Positions 59,201 to 64,000 of a stretch of DNA of 64,000 bases are shown piece after piece. A program made the position numbers and the translations under genes. The stretch is taken from contig JBDLJC010000006.1 of the NCBI GenBank assembly GCA_039714535.1, positions 31,375 to 95,374 of the forward strand, given 5' to 3'. Under the pieces are notes generated by a model. It saw only the letters and a program-made list of their open reading frames with translations, was not told where the DNA came from and did no database searches. The DNA comes from JAGXFP01 sp039714535. Its GTDB lineage: Bacteria; Desulfobacterota; Desulfobulbia; Desulfobulbales; JAGXFP01. Within the stretch, counting starts at the first letter, position 1; the number at the start of each line of letters is the position of its first letter.

Positions 59201-62200
59201 CAGTTGATCCGGTAATGTCAATTTTCTCCACGATCTGGCAGGTGGGAGAGTACGATGAGGGTGTTCAGATCATCTCCTTCCGGGCAATGGACCGGGACGG
59301 TAATTCTTCACTGCCTGTTACTACTGAAATCACCTTGACTCCCGAAGTTGAGCTGGCCGTCAGCCTCACAGCCTCATCATACCTGACCAATGAGGATCTG
59401 GTCGCGGAACTCGTCCTCAGTAATTTTGGTTGGGCTAAAACTCTGGATCTTCAAACCTGGATCGAAGATTCCGGCGGTAGTGTGATTTATTCATTTAACC
59501 CGCAAACAGTGCGCCTCCTGACCGATGAGAGCAGATCGATCACCTTGCACTGGAATGTTGGGGCAACCTATGCTGGAGTTTATACGGTTCATAGCCTGCT
59601 CAGCAGAAATAATATTCCTCTCACCGAACAACAGGTCACTGCCTTTGAGATTCTGCCGGCCATGGTTTTAAATAGCACTCTGCAGGCGGATAAATCAAAC
59701 TACACTATCCATGAGGATGTGCTGTTTAGTGCTGCGGTTGAGAGTAATGGCAACTTCATCATCCCCGGTGTTTCTGCTGAATTGCTGATTACCGATCTGG
59801 CTGGTGATCAGGTCCACTCCGAGGTCAAGATCATCGAGAACTTTGCGCCAGGAACGAACCATTCACTCGGTTTTACCTGGAACACGGCCCAATTCAGGGC
59901 CGGGAGCTATGTGGCGACCCTCAACATCATGGTAAATGGGCAAATGGAGACAACGACCTCTGAGATCTTTACCATTGATCCCGCTCTCACGGTTTCAGGT
60001 GGCCTGGCGCTGAGTCGGGTCGAAGTAGCGCAAGGCGAAACAATTGCCGCCAGTTACGATGCCGTTAATAAAGGCAATATCCTGGCCTCAGCACTACCGC
60101 TGCGCCTGGTAGTATACGATGGTGAAAACATCCCGCTTGTTACCTTTTTAGAGGCCGCAGACCTGGACATTAACGATACTTATAGTGGAGAAAAGATCAT
60201 CTCCACAGCGGAACTGGGCATCGGCTCTTATCGAATAGCCTTTGAGTATAACTGGCAGAACAGCATCACTGTAATCGGTGAAGCTGTCTTTACAGTTATT
60301 GATACGACTCCCCCTGTTGTTGAACTCATCTCGCCAGCCAGCGGTGGTGTTTTCGATAAATCACCGCTATTGAGTGTCAAGGCCACGGATGATTCATCTG
60401 GAGTTAATGCTGTTGAATACAGGATAGATAACAGTAACTGGTTGCCTTTGTCGGCAGTTGCTCCGGCAGCTTCAACCTTCTCCACCATCTGGCAGGTGGC
60501 AGAGCATGATGAAGGAGCTCATACCATATCTTTCCGGGCGACGGATCAGGCCGGTAATTCTTCCGACCTTGTCACCAGCGAGATCACCTTGGTGGCCAAA
60601 GTTGATCTGTCAGTCAGCCCCAGCGCCTCATCGTATCAGATTAATGGGGATATGGCCGTTGAGCTTGTTCTCAGCAACCACGGCTGGCCAAAAACAACGA
60701 ACCTCCAGACCTGGATAGAAGATGCCAGCGGCAAAGTGGTTTATTCGTTTAATCCGCAAACATTGCAGCTTCTGACCAATGAAGTCAGAGCGATCACCTT
60801 GAACTGGAATGTTGGGACGACCTACGCTGGAACCTATACGGTTCATAGTCTGCTCAGTAAAACCGATGTTATTCTCGCTGAACAGTTCGCTTCATTTAAG
60901 ATTTTGCCGGCCATTGTGCTGGATAGCACTCTGCAGGCAGACAAGCCAACCTATAGTGTTCATGAAAATGTGCTGTTTGATGCCACTGTTGAGAGTAATG
61001 GTAATTTCATCATATCAACCATTTCGGCTGAATTGATAATTACAGGTCCGGGGGGAGGCCAGATTCACTCTGAAGGTCAAACCCTTGAAACCTTGGTGCC
61101 CGGGACGAACCGTGCATTTGGATTTACTTGGAATACGGCCCAGTTCAGGGCGGGGAGCTATGTAGCGACCCTCAATATTATGGTAGATGGGCAAATTGAG
61201 AGCACAATCTCTGAAACCATTACTATTGAGCCGGTTCTCACGGTTTCCGGCAACCTGGCTCTGGATAAGACTGAAGTGCCACAGGGGGAAACCTTTGTAG
61301 CCAGCTATGATGTTACTAATAAGGGTAATGTCCTGGCCGAGGCACTGCCATTACGTCTGGTAGTCTACGATGGTGGCAACACCCCGCTTGTCACTTTTAC
61401 GAAGACAACGGATTTTGATATTAACGATATCTATAGTGGAGAAGAGGTCCTCTCCACGGAGGATCTGGGTCTAGGCGCCTATAGAATAGCCCTTGAGTAC
61501 CACTGGCAGAATACCGATACGGTAGTCAGTGAGGCTGGCTTTAGCGTGATTGATAACTCCCCTCCCGAGATTACGGTTATCTCACCACAAAACGGCGCTA
61601 TTTTTGAGGATACCTTTGATCTCGGCGCCATGGTTACCGATGACAGTTCCGGGGTTGATATTGTTGAATATCAGCTAGATGACGGTATCTGGCAGTCCTT
61701 ACCGATAAGTGCCCCCCCAACTGCTCTTTATGCCTATACCTGGGTGCCGGTAATGGAGGATGAAGGTGAGCATACGGTAGTTTTCCGGGCAACCGATAAG
61801 GCCGGCAACATTGCCATAAGTGATCCAGCAACATTTATTATTGAACTCTGCAAACCATTCGCTGAGTTGACCGGATCCCTAAACTATCAACCCCAGACCT
61901 TGTATTACGGGCAGCAGATGAGTTTTGCCTATGAACTGGTTAATAGTTGCGCCAAAGATATTACCGGTTTGACCACCAGGTTAATTGTCAAAGATCCTGC
62001 AACAGCTGAAACCGTAACCGCTATTACCACTACGGTTAATTTGAGCCCGGAAGGGAAGGTCATGGGGGATTTCAACCTGGCAACCCTTGATGCGCTTCTC
62101 GTCCAGTCCTATGGGGCTGTTCTGCAGGTTGAGATAGCTGACCAGTTGCCACGTGAACTTGCCGTAGTCAATTTTACGGTTCTGCCGGCCCTGGATGTTT

Positions 62201-63675
62201 CAGCGCAGATTATTGGCCGCAGCAATTTGCTGGTCTGGATTAACTATCAGTGTGAATCACAGTGCGGGGATGATGGCTACGAGGATCATGACGATTCTTT
62301 CGACAAAGAAGAAGATGATGACGAAGATCACTGCAGTCAACCGCACAGCTGCCAAAAAAATGGAGTTCCGTGCATTCGGCAGGATCTGCTTGAACCGATC
62401 CTGGCTGGGGCAACGGACTTCTATCATATTGTCCACGACCGTCGGGAATTTGAAGAAGAGTTACGCAATCCGCTTTATACGGATATCCTCATTCTCGGCG
62501 ACCAGCGCCAGTTGACTGATCACCTTCGCGACGAACTGCGTGAAAAAGTCTTCTCCGGCACCGGCTTGGTCGCTTCCGGCTGGCTCCTCCATGGTGATCA
62601 TGAGTCCGACAATGATCATCAGCCCCATTCCTCATTATTGGGAGTCAAAGGGGAAGGGAAATATGGTCATGATAATCTCTTGATCATGCTTGACGATAGT
62701 CCGGTCACTGCGGTTGGGGAGTTGCCGGTTGACTCCAAAAGCTGGAAAATTGAAGTTGCTGACGATGCTCTGGTGGCTGGCTGGTTTGTTGACGACGGTG
62801 ATGATGACTATGATCATGACGATTCTTTCGATAAGGAAGACGATGAAGACCGTGATGATGATCATAAGGCTAATCATGACAAGGGCGATGACGATGACCT
62901 CGCCCCGGCCATTGTCTTGCACGATTATGGTCTTGGCCGAACAGTCTATCTTGCTTTCGATTATGGCTTGAATCTGACGGAGGCCAAGCTCATTCCGATG
63001 ACGGAAATGTTGCAACGCGCCTTGGGCTATGTCCATTTCCGCGATACTTATCAGCCGCTATATCCCTATGAAATGTCATCGGTAGAGATTGAGGTTGAGA
63101 GTCCAGGACGTGGCTTTGATCTGCGCTTTACCGCCACCTGTCCCCTCGATCTCAGATTGTACGACCCGGCCACCGGTTCCTGGTCTACCGATGGCCTATG
63201 GCAACCCACCATGAGTGTTGAGGCCGGAGGGACTAGCTATCTGCCGTTCTACGTTTTTGCTCCGGAACAGCCCGGTTCTTATGATTTGCAGTTGCATGCA
63301 ATAATTACCGAGAATGGGCAGGAATATGTTCTCCAGAACGATACCTTTACTTTTGATGTTAGTGTCGGTCGGGATGAATTAATAACCGGCCTGATCTCTA
63401 CTCTGGAGGCATATAGCCTTTCCGGGAAGGATAGGGCCAAGGCAAGGAAGGCCGGCCAATATCTGGCTCAAGTACGGTCTCGTATAATTACCTGCGAAAA
63501 CCAGATTGAAAAGAATCTCCATGATCTTGAGCATGCGGTTGAGGCAATTTTAGCTATCGAAGGGATTGATATGCAAACGATCAGACTGGAGCTTGATAGC
63601 TTGCTGAGGATTGAGCAATCCCGCTGGTATTTCTACACCGGGCCTCTATGTGAAAAGGACGAAGATGATGACTAG
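44257..63675 (+). CDS. Giant exported multidomain protein (about 6,470 residues)
   Basis: A TTG start at 44257 has AAGGAGG 8 to 9 bases upstream. ATG 44293 is possible but abuts its GGAGG. A signal peptide ends near ...FNTAHSA. Modules in order, by residue from 44257: HExxH metalloprotease-like domain (HELLHRW, 177) with FSQLDLYLMGL; a toroid with QNEDGGWG and QNEDGGFG repeats (about 385-635); CARDB domains (to about 1090); FlgD-like Ig (SPNGDG); beta-propeller (about 1210-1685); more FlgD-like and Ig domains; Fn3 domains (about 3100-4080) with an inserted discoidin domain; a TolB-like propeller (about 4145-4445); CARDB and three long tandem units (about 4490-5865); a domain with acidic loops (about 5980-6260); and a helical C-terminus. 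It has no RTX, PEP-CTERM or LPXTG signal. It probably acts as a surface-attached or released protein in adhesion or degradation, which is inference. Confidence 0.7.
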   Translation: MHLVVIVDQGGRMKRKLIGWGEFPFWATTIFLALTFSLILFNTAHSAPFSVSTIDSTLDISVMEVEGNYDAELPDGTLNSFPRQEIATNFFKTHPDDYDFLVIFSNYDFAMPADEVAAFYLGVKNDVQGIGKNSYDNSSFFGSNGNLQGTIDMGNLSSLSSDPLSPNFSETMGILSHELLHRWAAQVKYQDSNGAIRSDLIGKDGNHWSYLLDTDGSLEYGNQWMENGDGTFTSLPGRKYFSQLDLYLMGLADRSEVPPMLLIQNPDIDKNRVQEAGVIISGAPQYITIDDIIAAEGERIPGFKNSQKSFNIGAIYITRPGTYVQEDLHKIRSVINNWQIWFSSLTNGRSTIAVDAPPNVALPANAGPETPSYTARSAPPQINDGVTWLINNQLGDGSWQDSPATLVRDTSTVLEALHDFTDASQAYISGIQLLSNTKPNNSDYRARKLETLSSSGNNVSELQIDLYSLQNEDGGWGGAGSYVSNPTDTALTLKALTTSGFTNQSAIEKALEYLKQTQNSDDGWGGGGNSNIQTTIDVITVFVPYRTEYHLDDFIQNAVRWLYSKQNEDGGFGNSPSTIYNTAETLIALKQLGISSTNTDQAVSYILGRQDEDGSWYSSAYQTALAVNSLWAAMRDPDLSVSTAGMIPSPSEINLFPAEVSLSVSVQNSGMTDVQDTTVVLYEGAVTDSSKIAEKLVSISSQSSTTVVFNTTIKDGNAHYFYAVVDPENLIKEASEQNNSALRILYSEPTYDFEILPGDISVVPVEGNIYEPLTISGLIKNNGTVDAYNVPLNVLADNGSGPIVVVTKSVDLPSGETTPYSIPWVPEISGLALSLSLVVDPHRAFTEVSEVNNSATVAIDIHSSTKPDLYLSYADLSFDPDPALEAGSTVLKAQITNKGFAAVNNVQVDFYERLSGEEGSTLLGSDWIPVIAPGQSVVATLDWDNIAVSGKRLISVDVDPLNLIDEIREDDNSAFTLLEVLSLPDLAVADSSIAFSTDAPKVGDLLTISTIVQNGGEQPSLTVPVAFYAGNTLLGISTIPPIEGNDQEEVLFIFDTAGKVGVFKIRLIVDPENTLLEQDKENNRAGRSIGIQNKDLWLSENFISPNGDGVKDSTDFGYRLNAPQNVRIVVVNEDSEFVREFTGPQFNATTAVAMTWDGLDNKGMVVDDGQYRLQVLSETGTVLAGLLVTVDNNRSPLLKAIGTPYLHTTKIDDLLGGSYSWFPDDSGVIFHLAYKKAARPEYDTGIYTMSPTGGDITRLVPDEWSTNADPEIGYRYLSNESDCKRSWQLFACDQVNPGFALSADGNTVAFILEKYTKSTGGVLQQQLWSVNRFGEDLTLLDSFDYQEGAPYLITDIFPSPDGTHIAYKLYDQDAAQHSFIIIRNDGTGKTTFAPGWNSGFDYQHRLSWAPDGQKLVFSNATHAVVADLAGNLQEVLPIQSQMVFFDWFGSNRILIRDRISWDIVDSWSVDLNAPEFPPVLIAAGIYAPEGWFSYGGCLRRGTASTVSKTPLHDNGYFIAGFEEDWPFENYIVCDINGNCQDTDSTWLRFGKPSLTPDTGKLVNSTIDGIVTTFDRETLEAEVFEFGSWERYGFYDIPSHYKVWPPTENDRASRSFLDLTRWNWFDNETFLAYYFGEEDSLIAFNIENGERTFLLEDTTDYSRVDISPDKRYLTFPAGNPGDIAVLGSLLNLTAELQFSKTRSGVYFSGIASDLNFSNWVLEYADRQTPDDWRIIAPASEKQVVDGSLSAWIPPYEGSFLVRLTVTDKAGNTAWDRRLVTWGKQFSVTNIYQTGELFSPNDDGTAETVSLNYFTHDPVHLELFVYDAAGNLIKTYYQNHALPGEYGIVWDGLDESGGIVPDGDYSIKIFDYEFFFEVDTTLPDSLLEFGPVSCGGRLRVELAGLALDKHFKSWTIFYGDGDSPQEWYEFKSGQTPLAPETLDGRIALNEEGTRFKDSLEQFTFQSSPSIGFLVNKTFRLVVEDSAGNKSIADVQLNEEMSVMAGWDNNRISLEKNDLEMCSSPDILPIGFLGSAVHDLTIYETMKEQISSATVQYRMNMQWFDGEALIDPPDGEIHLAWDNSLLNHNEIAAVRIKFLDVSGLEYYSNSVSFRPPVFTAEMGCKPITLSPAVITMNISLPEDLAILKLQAQGDDLQAWVDFDEYEVIVGPPFEFAAPSAMIFPEGYGYPLRFVGIGESGRQYISNEMETPPSQCSGGAGSTDKPGGGGEEICRNRMEESFLTVRYSSEKAECNSVHQGPATIALHLDCPDDPNLLKGLDKVSYFLEGNGEARVLKEFDPVIDGWGEVVLDTSSLQEGDYKVRVDLIYGTNVVEAFMENILIVDRTLPEARLEPFCARNVEGWHGREFRLSNIAGVVDDLSGSSGYTLIYGPGSNPQEWFSIPKCEASWDSPDCLNHRPLRESKCNPEEGDCPTTSSGQKDGLLGVWDVTTLQPMEYSLQLMATDKFGNKTCVVTQAQVEAEMFLFASIDRSVLSPNADGRIDKAIFSPNGDGIKDEVPIGYQVVEKGVVDVSVWREDTLVRSLLSGQILYSSSATVAWDGLDNAGATVADGLYQVKVTAQDSCANVKEVVLEVTVDNTPPVTAISALSGTGEPLDVITGTAYDIHLASYQLRVKGESGNGEETLLNEGEIFAENVTVGVRNTFGLEGNCAITLSATDQAGNLSTTSIPVSFGSQVQLISKLAAEPYVFSPNGDGKLDDTIITYELVDFADITLVIEDKLGNIVTSDNSSNSASGSHQYQWDGLAGDGSTLPDGNYTLKISAASVSQPQVVQVEKILLTIDTTDPEIIVTTPLDGSYYPDVVTIQGSLSDYNLNAFNVSLSGEQEETVVDTAVNSHEIVFSQSVDLVDGNYQMQVAAKDSVENESSKVVSFTVDKTPPLITLESPVEDDFFGGEKADLSIKGVIEEINLLSYRVQYGFGENPAQWVDLASGESSPPDDLLATWFVAAGQGIDDGDYTLRVTAVDKAGWESEALVSIHVDNTAPDLAFTVPEEGVVVTNVFDVIGTVNDRYLQEFTLQMADSTCSAAEKWSVVRSGTQTIQDGRIAAVKSLPADGSYCLWLSAFDFLGNTSSTYLDFIIDTTSPVAPVLSGHLEAGTGVALNWQGNIEPDLVGYNLYRNNEKINFDLVTETEFMDQALLEGEYTYTVRAVDLAGWESIDSNQVVLTVDLTPPAAMIASPREGALAGNYLDIIGRAYSEDDFKEYRVSFGVGENPETWQVLRKSPVPVSYGFLVRWDVISLADGLYSIKLEAEDLNGNVNEKVVLVSVDNTPPASPVLLSAIPDNLSVDLTWQANSESDLAGYLVYRNGHLANEAVTVIGDLFPYLITGLDFVDAEVPDGSHDYYLIAMDNAGNMSDQSNIIEVSLDNHAPHLSIISPTPGLQFDRPIIVKAETEDTDITTVQFQYQPSGETVWYDFGAVVTQRPYVVSLDPTVLAWVYGTYRLRAVATDLGGRFDEMPEWIEIKYTDITPPAGPTGVAAQVAGGFVALSWNQNQESDLAGYNVYIGANNVKRNTVLLTETGFSSPAGTTSGYNNGEYQFKISAVDESGNESDLAPVSATIFTPLLNQPDSPVNNPEITVDGNTVAEATVEIFSSLASGAVSLGTTQADFEGVFSIALTLATGDNDMYAVATDPAGNISRTSSSRNVVCDLPPATPAGLKAIVNDYDVDLSWDANLETDLLGYNIYRDGGKINVPVPASGTYSAYPLSNNAYKAFDGNSATYWSSYSYTTFPSVWWEINFGAQELLTNIEIEWGGSENSRLLAGKDYEIQAWSAIGWKSIAQVAANGNKINTFTLEPSFKTDRIRIYITATTDPYYPKSVRISEVRIFKERFISPEMYKDLDLADGEYSYQISAVDGFGSESLLSPEEIAIVGDVTPPAAPENLLADPVAASDIELTWTANTEPDLAGYNIYRTTATDWQKINTSSVTANTYTDLGLQNAIYTYRVTALDNAANESGPSNESTATIERQLSLPPTNLTVSISAEGMASDLCWDSPIDPVAGYGIYRSETSGGPYAHANTNLVLNTCYHDQDLTNGTTYFYVVRAVDPFGNESTNSNEDSATPVDGVVPDKPFITLPTVTGRPYQSSTERVDVSGFAEPGASVDLIQDQVWIDTVVAQGEISHETFFLTDNRSYETVTTPDGRDVYYVSKVTISNQNEYYTFRQNLETGAETRIDQIPEGSWNPVVSPDGSKIAYLYVDSAGWVRIGVYNLTTGIASPLTADIDVDEWDPAWSRDSTKIVFDSDRGNGVYDIWIHDLPSGETSRVTQDFAGFSPEISPDGKKVAFLASSWANNTRKLHMYLVDTSGGTPVLIAENVDWTGYYASLEWSPLANKLAFTEDRDGFFDIYVFDADTGETSRLTDNEANETYLQWSPDGKNLAYYLELDSGTEVRMVSFAGQAEDKLLHSFKESFYSDFQWLPTGIFYRVDSDLHHIVPEGSFSFTDVRLNAGENIFTATATDGAGNVSPPAEEILVSIDLAKLTDIEVLDHDIYIMPNALLAGETATLGVQVWNKTAVAAENIAAEIYVWDANDNLELIHSETISYLGPFSEEWLSVNWDSTGMSGLNTIYVLLDPDDEIIEVSEGNNLAAKDFYVASSEGLQLTTRINGNEYSSDEYVSITVELFNSGLEQSSTLDVLIEDPTGYLVDVVKSAEITLPYGGSQSYSFTWKAGSVYAGNYQVRTVIKADDGTQKEENLPFTVLPDTNLQISLGSDRLHYGPNELVHLTSQIDNLGSNYIIPVLDIRVSLASANGELHAEEQQLTNLFTNSSASLSTTWSTAYNLPGDYTATVIAYRDGLAIAENKTSFQIDSVFNMTGNLGVAAKVVPFGSSVSATYSLHSNGNLAGTGLALEVMLLDSDNLSVIDNRDLVVDLAANDSLVGAVSFAAADLYSGNFKVLLFHNTPDGPQYLDSDTFSVMDTTAPVVEIIAPVTGGVFNQSPLLSVKATDNSTGVDSVEYSIGNDNWLPLPAVDPVMSIFSTIWQVGEYDEGVQIISFRAMDRDGNSSLPVTTEITLTPEVELAVSLTASSYLTNEDLVAELVLSNFGWAKTLDLQTWIEDSGGSVIYSFNPQTVRLLTDESRSITLHWNVGATYAGVYTVHSLLSRNNIPLTEQQVTAFEILPAMVLNSTLQADKSNYTIHEDVLFSAAVESNGNFIIPGVSAELLITDLAGDQVHSEVKIIENFAPGTNHSLGFTWNTAQFRAGSYVATLNIMVNGQMETTTSEIFTIDPALTVSGGLALSRVEVAQGETIAASYDAVNKGNILASALPLRLVVYDGENIPLVTFLEAADLDINDTYSGEKIISTAELGIGSYRIAFEYNWQNSITVIGEAVFTVIDTTPPVVELISPASGGVFDKSPLLSVKATDDSSGVNAVEYRIDNSNWLPLSAVAPAASTFSTIWQVAEHDEGAHTISFRATDQAGNSSDLVTSEITLVAKVDLSVSPSASSYQINGDMAVELVLSNHGWPKTTNLQTWIEDASGKVVYSFNPQTLQLLTNEVRAITLNWNVGTTYAGTYTVHSLLSKTDVILAEQFASFKILPAIVLDSTLQADKPTYSVHENVLFDATVESNGNFIISTISAELIITGPGGGQIHSEGQTLETLVPGTNRAFGFTWNTAQFRAGSYVATLNIMVDGQIESTISETITIEPVLTVSGNLALDKTEVPQGETFVASYDVTNKGNVLAEALPLRLVVYDGGNTPLVTFTKTTDFDINDIYSGEEVLSTEDLGLGAYRIALEYHWQNTDTVVSEAGFSVIDNSPPEITVISPQNGAIFEDTFDLGAMVTDDSSGVDIVEYQLDDGIWQSLPISAPPTALYAYTWVPVMEDEGEHTVVFRATDKAGNIAISDPATFIIELCKPFAELTGSLNYQPQTLYYGQQMSFAYELVNSCAKDITGLTTRLIVKDPATAETVTAITTTVNLSPEGKVMGDFNLATLDALLVQSYGAVLQVEIADQLPRELAVVNFTVLPALDVSAQIIGRSNLLVWINYQCESQCGDDGYEDHDDSFDKEEDDDEDHCSQPHSCQKNGVPCIRQDLLEPILAGATDFYHIVHDRREFEEELRNPLYTDILILGDQRQLTDHLRDELREKVFSGTGLVASGWLLHGDHESDNDHQPHSSLLGVKGEGKYGHDNLLIMLDDSPVTAVGELPVDSKSWKIEVADDALVAGWFVDDGDDDYDHDDSFDKEDDEDRDDDHKANHDKGDDDDLAPAIVLHDYGLGRTVYLAFDYGLNLTEAKLIPMTEMLQRALGYVHFRDTYQPLYPYEMSSVEIEVESPGRGFDLRFTATCPLDLRLYDPATGSWSTDGLWQPTMSVEAGGTSYLPFYVFAPEQPGSYDLQLHAIITENGQEYVLQNDTFTFDVSVGRDELITGLISTLEAYSLSGKDRAKARKAGQYLAQVRSRIITCENQIEKNLHDLEHAVEAILAIEGIDMQTIRLELDSLLRIEQSRWYFYTGPLCEKDEDDD
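58085..61551 (+). repeat. Three tandem CARDB-Ig units of about 418 codons within the giant gene
   Basis: Units begin at 59047 and 60301 with DTTAPVVE and DTTPPVVE, 1,254 bases apart, and the next begins at 61552, 1,251 bases later. The first, more diverged unit lies at about 58085-59046. Units two and three share long stretches such as TWNTAQFRAGSYVATLNIMV. Confidence 0.85.
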
Positions 63676-63760
63676 TCCAATCGTGAACATGAAAAGAGAA
63701 ACACATTCCCCGCAGCTCGATGCCTTACGCTTATCTGTAGCGATGAGCTTCAATAAAGAG

Positions 63761-64000
63761 ATGAAGATAATGAGATCAGTTCCGAAAATTTCTTTTATAT
63801 TTGTTCTGCTACTTTGCCTTTTTGGCCCTGCTGTTCAGGCGATGGATTTGACCGTTGAACGGCAGGTTCAGACCGCCCTGAAGCAGAGTAAGGCTTTGCT
63901 GCTGAAAATCGAATTAAAACAACAAAGTGGCTCGACTGTTATCGAGGATATTAAAAGGCTAAAAGAGCTTGCCGATGCGCTTAAAGGGGACCATCAGCAG
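63761..64000 (+). CDS. Exported protein, N-terminal part (runs off window)
   Basis: This frame is open from 63668 to the window end. A probable start at ATG 63761 gives a signal peptide (MKIMRSVPKISFIFVLLLCLF then GPAVQA), followed by MDLTVERQVQTALKQSKALL and a basic, coiled region. ATG 63668 overlaps the giant gene stop by 8 bases and would add about 31 residues before the signal. The family is not recognised from this piece. Its position implies it is expressed with the giant protein. Confidence 0.55.
   Translation, partial: MKIMRSVPKISFIFVLLLCLFGPAVQAMDLTVERQVQTALKQSKALLLKIELKQQSGSTVIEDIKRLKELADALKGDHQQ

Noticed and set aside
58085..61851. CRISPR-like array
   Set aside because: The repetition is coding, about 1,250 bases per unit, not short spaced repeats.
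44257..63675. Type I or type IX secretion signals in the giant protein
   Set aside because: I looked for RTX nonapeptides, LPXTG and PEP-CTERM motifs and saw none. The Asp-rich loops do not have the GGxGxD pattern.

Overview
The window looks like a chromosomal segment of a Gram-negative, probably anaerobic deltaproteobacterium (Desulfobacterota, perhaps Desulfobulbales). This is an inference from gene content: a stand-alone small siroheme sulfite-reductase-like protein, an outer-membrane porin and lipoproteins, LPS sugar genes, a YcaO-TPR protein, and family-level resemblance throughout. No rRNA or taxonomic marker was searched.

Layout. 1-1952 is the C-terminal two thirds or so of a type I restriction HsdR-like helicase subunit. 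2133-3130 (minus) holds darP and a PPC/DUF296 gene. 3259-8674 holds an iron-dependent alcohol dehydrogenase, a KdnA-like aminotransferase and kdsB. Together they suggest that the LPS inner core carries 8-amino-Kdo (Kdo8N) instead of plain Kdo. They are interleaved with rsmJ and followed by malate dehydrogenase. 8799-11018 is a YvcK/CofD-like gene with a long C-terminal extension. 11019-15846 is an AT-rich accessory island: a possible group II intron scrap, a SEC-C-tailed methyltransferase, a TPR/GT41 glycosyltransferase and a membrane acyltransferase, so probably glycan or protein modification. 15847-19144 carries queE, queD, a DUF1015 gene and a TrmN6-like methyltransferase. 19333-25001 carries a YcaO-TPR protein, a secreted FG-GAP protein and a major porin, with a shared palindromic operator candidate upstream of the last two. 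25341-30509 is a set of small and single genes (lipoprotein, ung, GIY-YIG, small sulfite reductase, a radical SAM pair, an outer-membrane barrel) with palindromic interspersed repeats around the GIY-YIG gene.

30718-43948 is mostly conserved housekeeping: a TrxR-like flavoprotein, tadA, tRNA-Ser, SRP RNA, dnaX, ybaB, recR, tRNA-Val, then thrS-infC-rpmI-rplT-pheS-pheT-ihfA-merR and tRNA-Pro. dnaX has an A10 tract with an immediate stop in the -1 frame, so it probably makes a short gamma form. infC starts at AUU.

44257-63675 is one uninterrupted gene for an exported protein of about 6,470 residues: an HExxH metalloprotease-like head, an alpha-toroid, CARDB, FlgD-like, beta-propeller, Fn3, discoidin and Ig modules, three long tandem units, and a C-terminal domain with acidic Asp/His loops. 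A second exported protein begins at its stop codon and runs off the window. This is the least explained and most unusual part of the segment.
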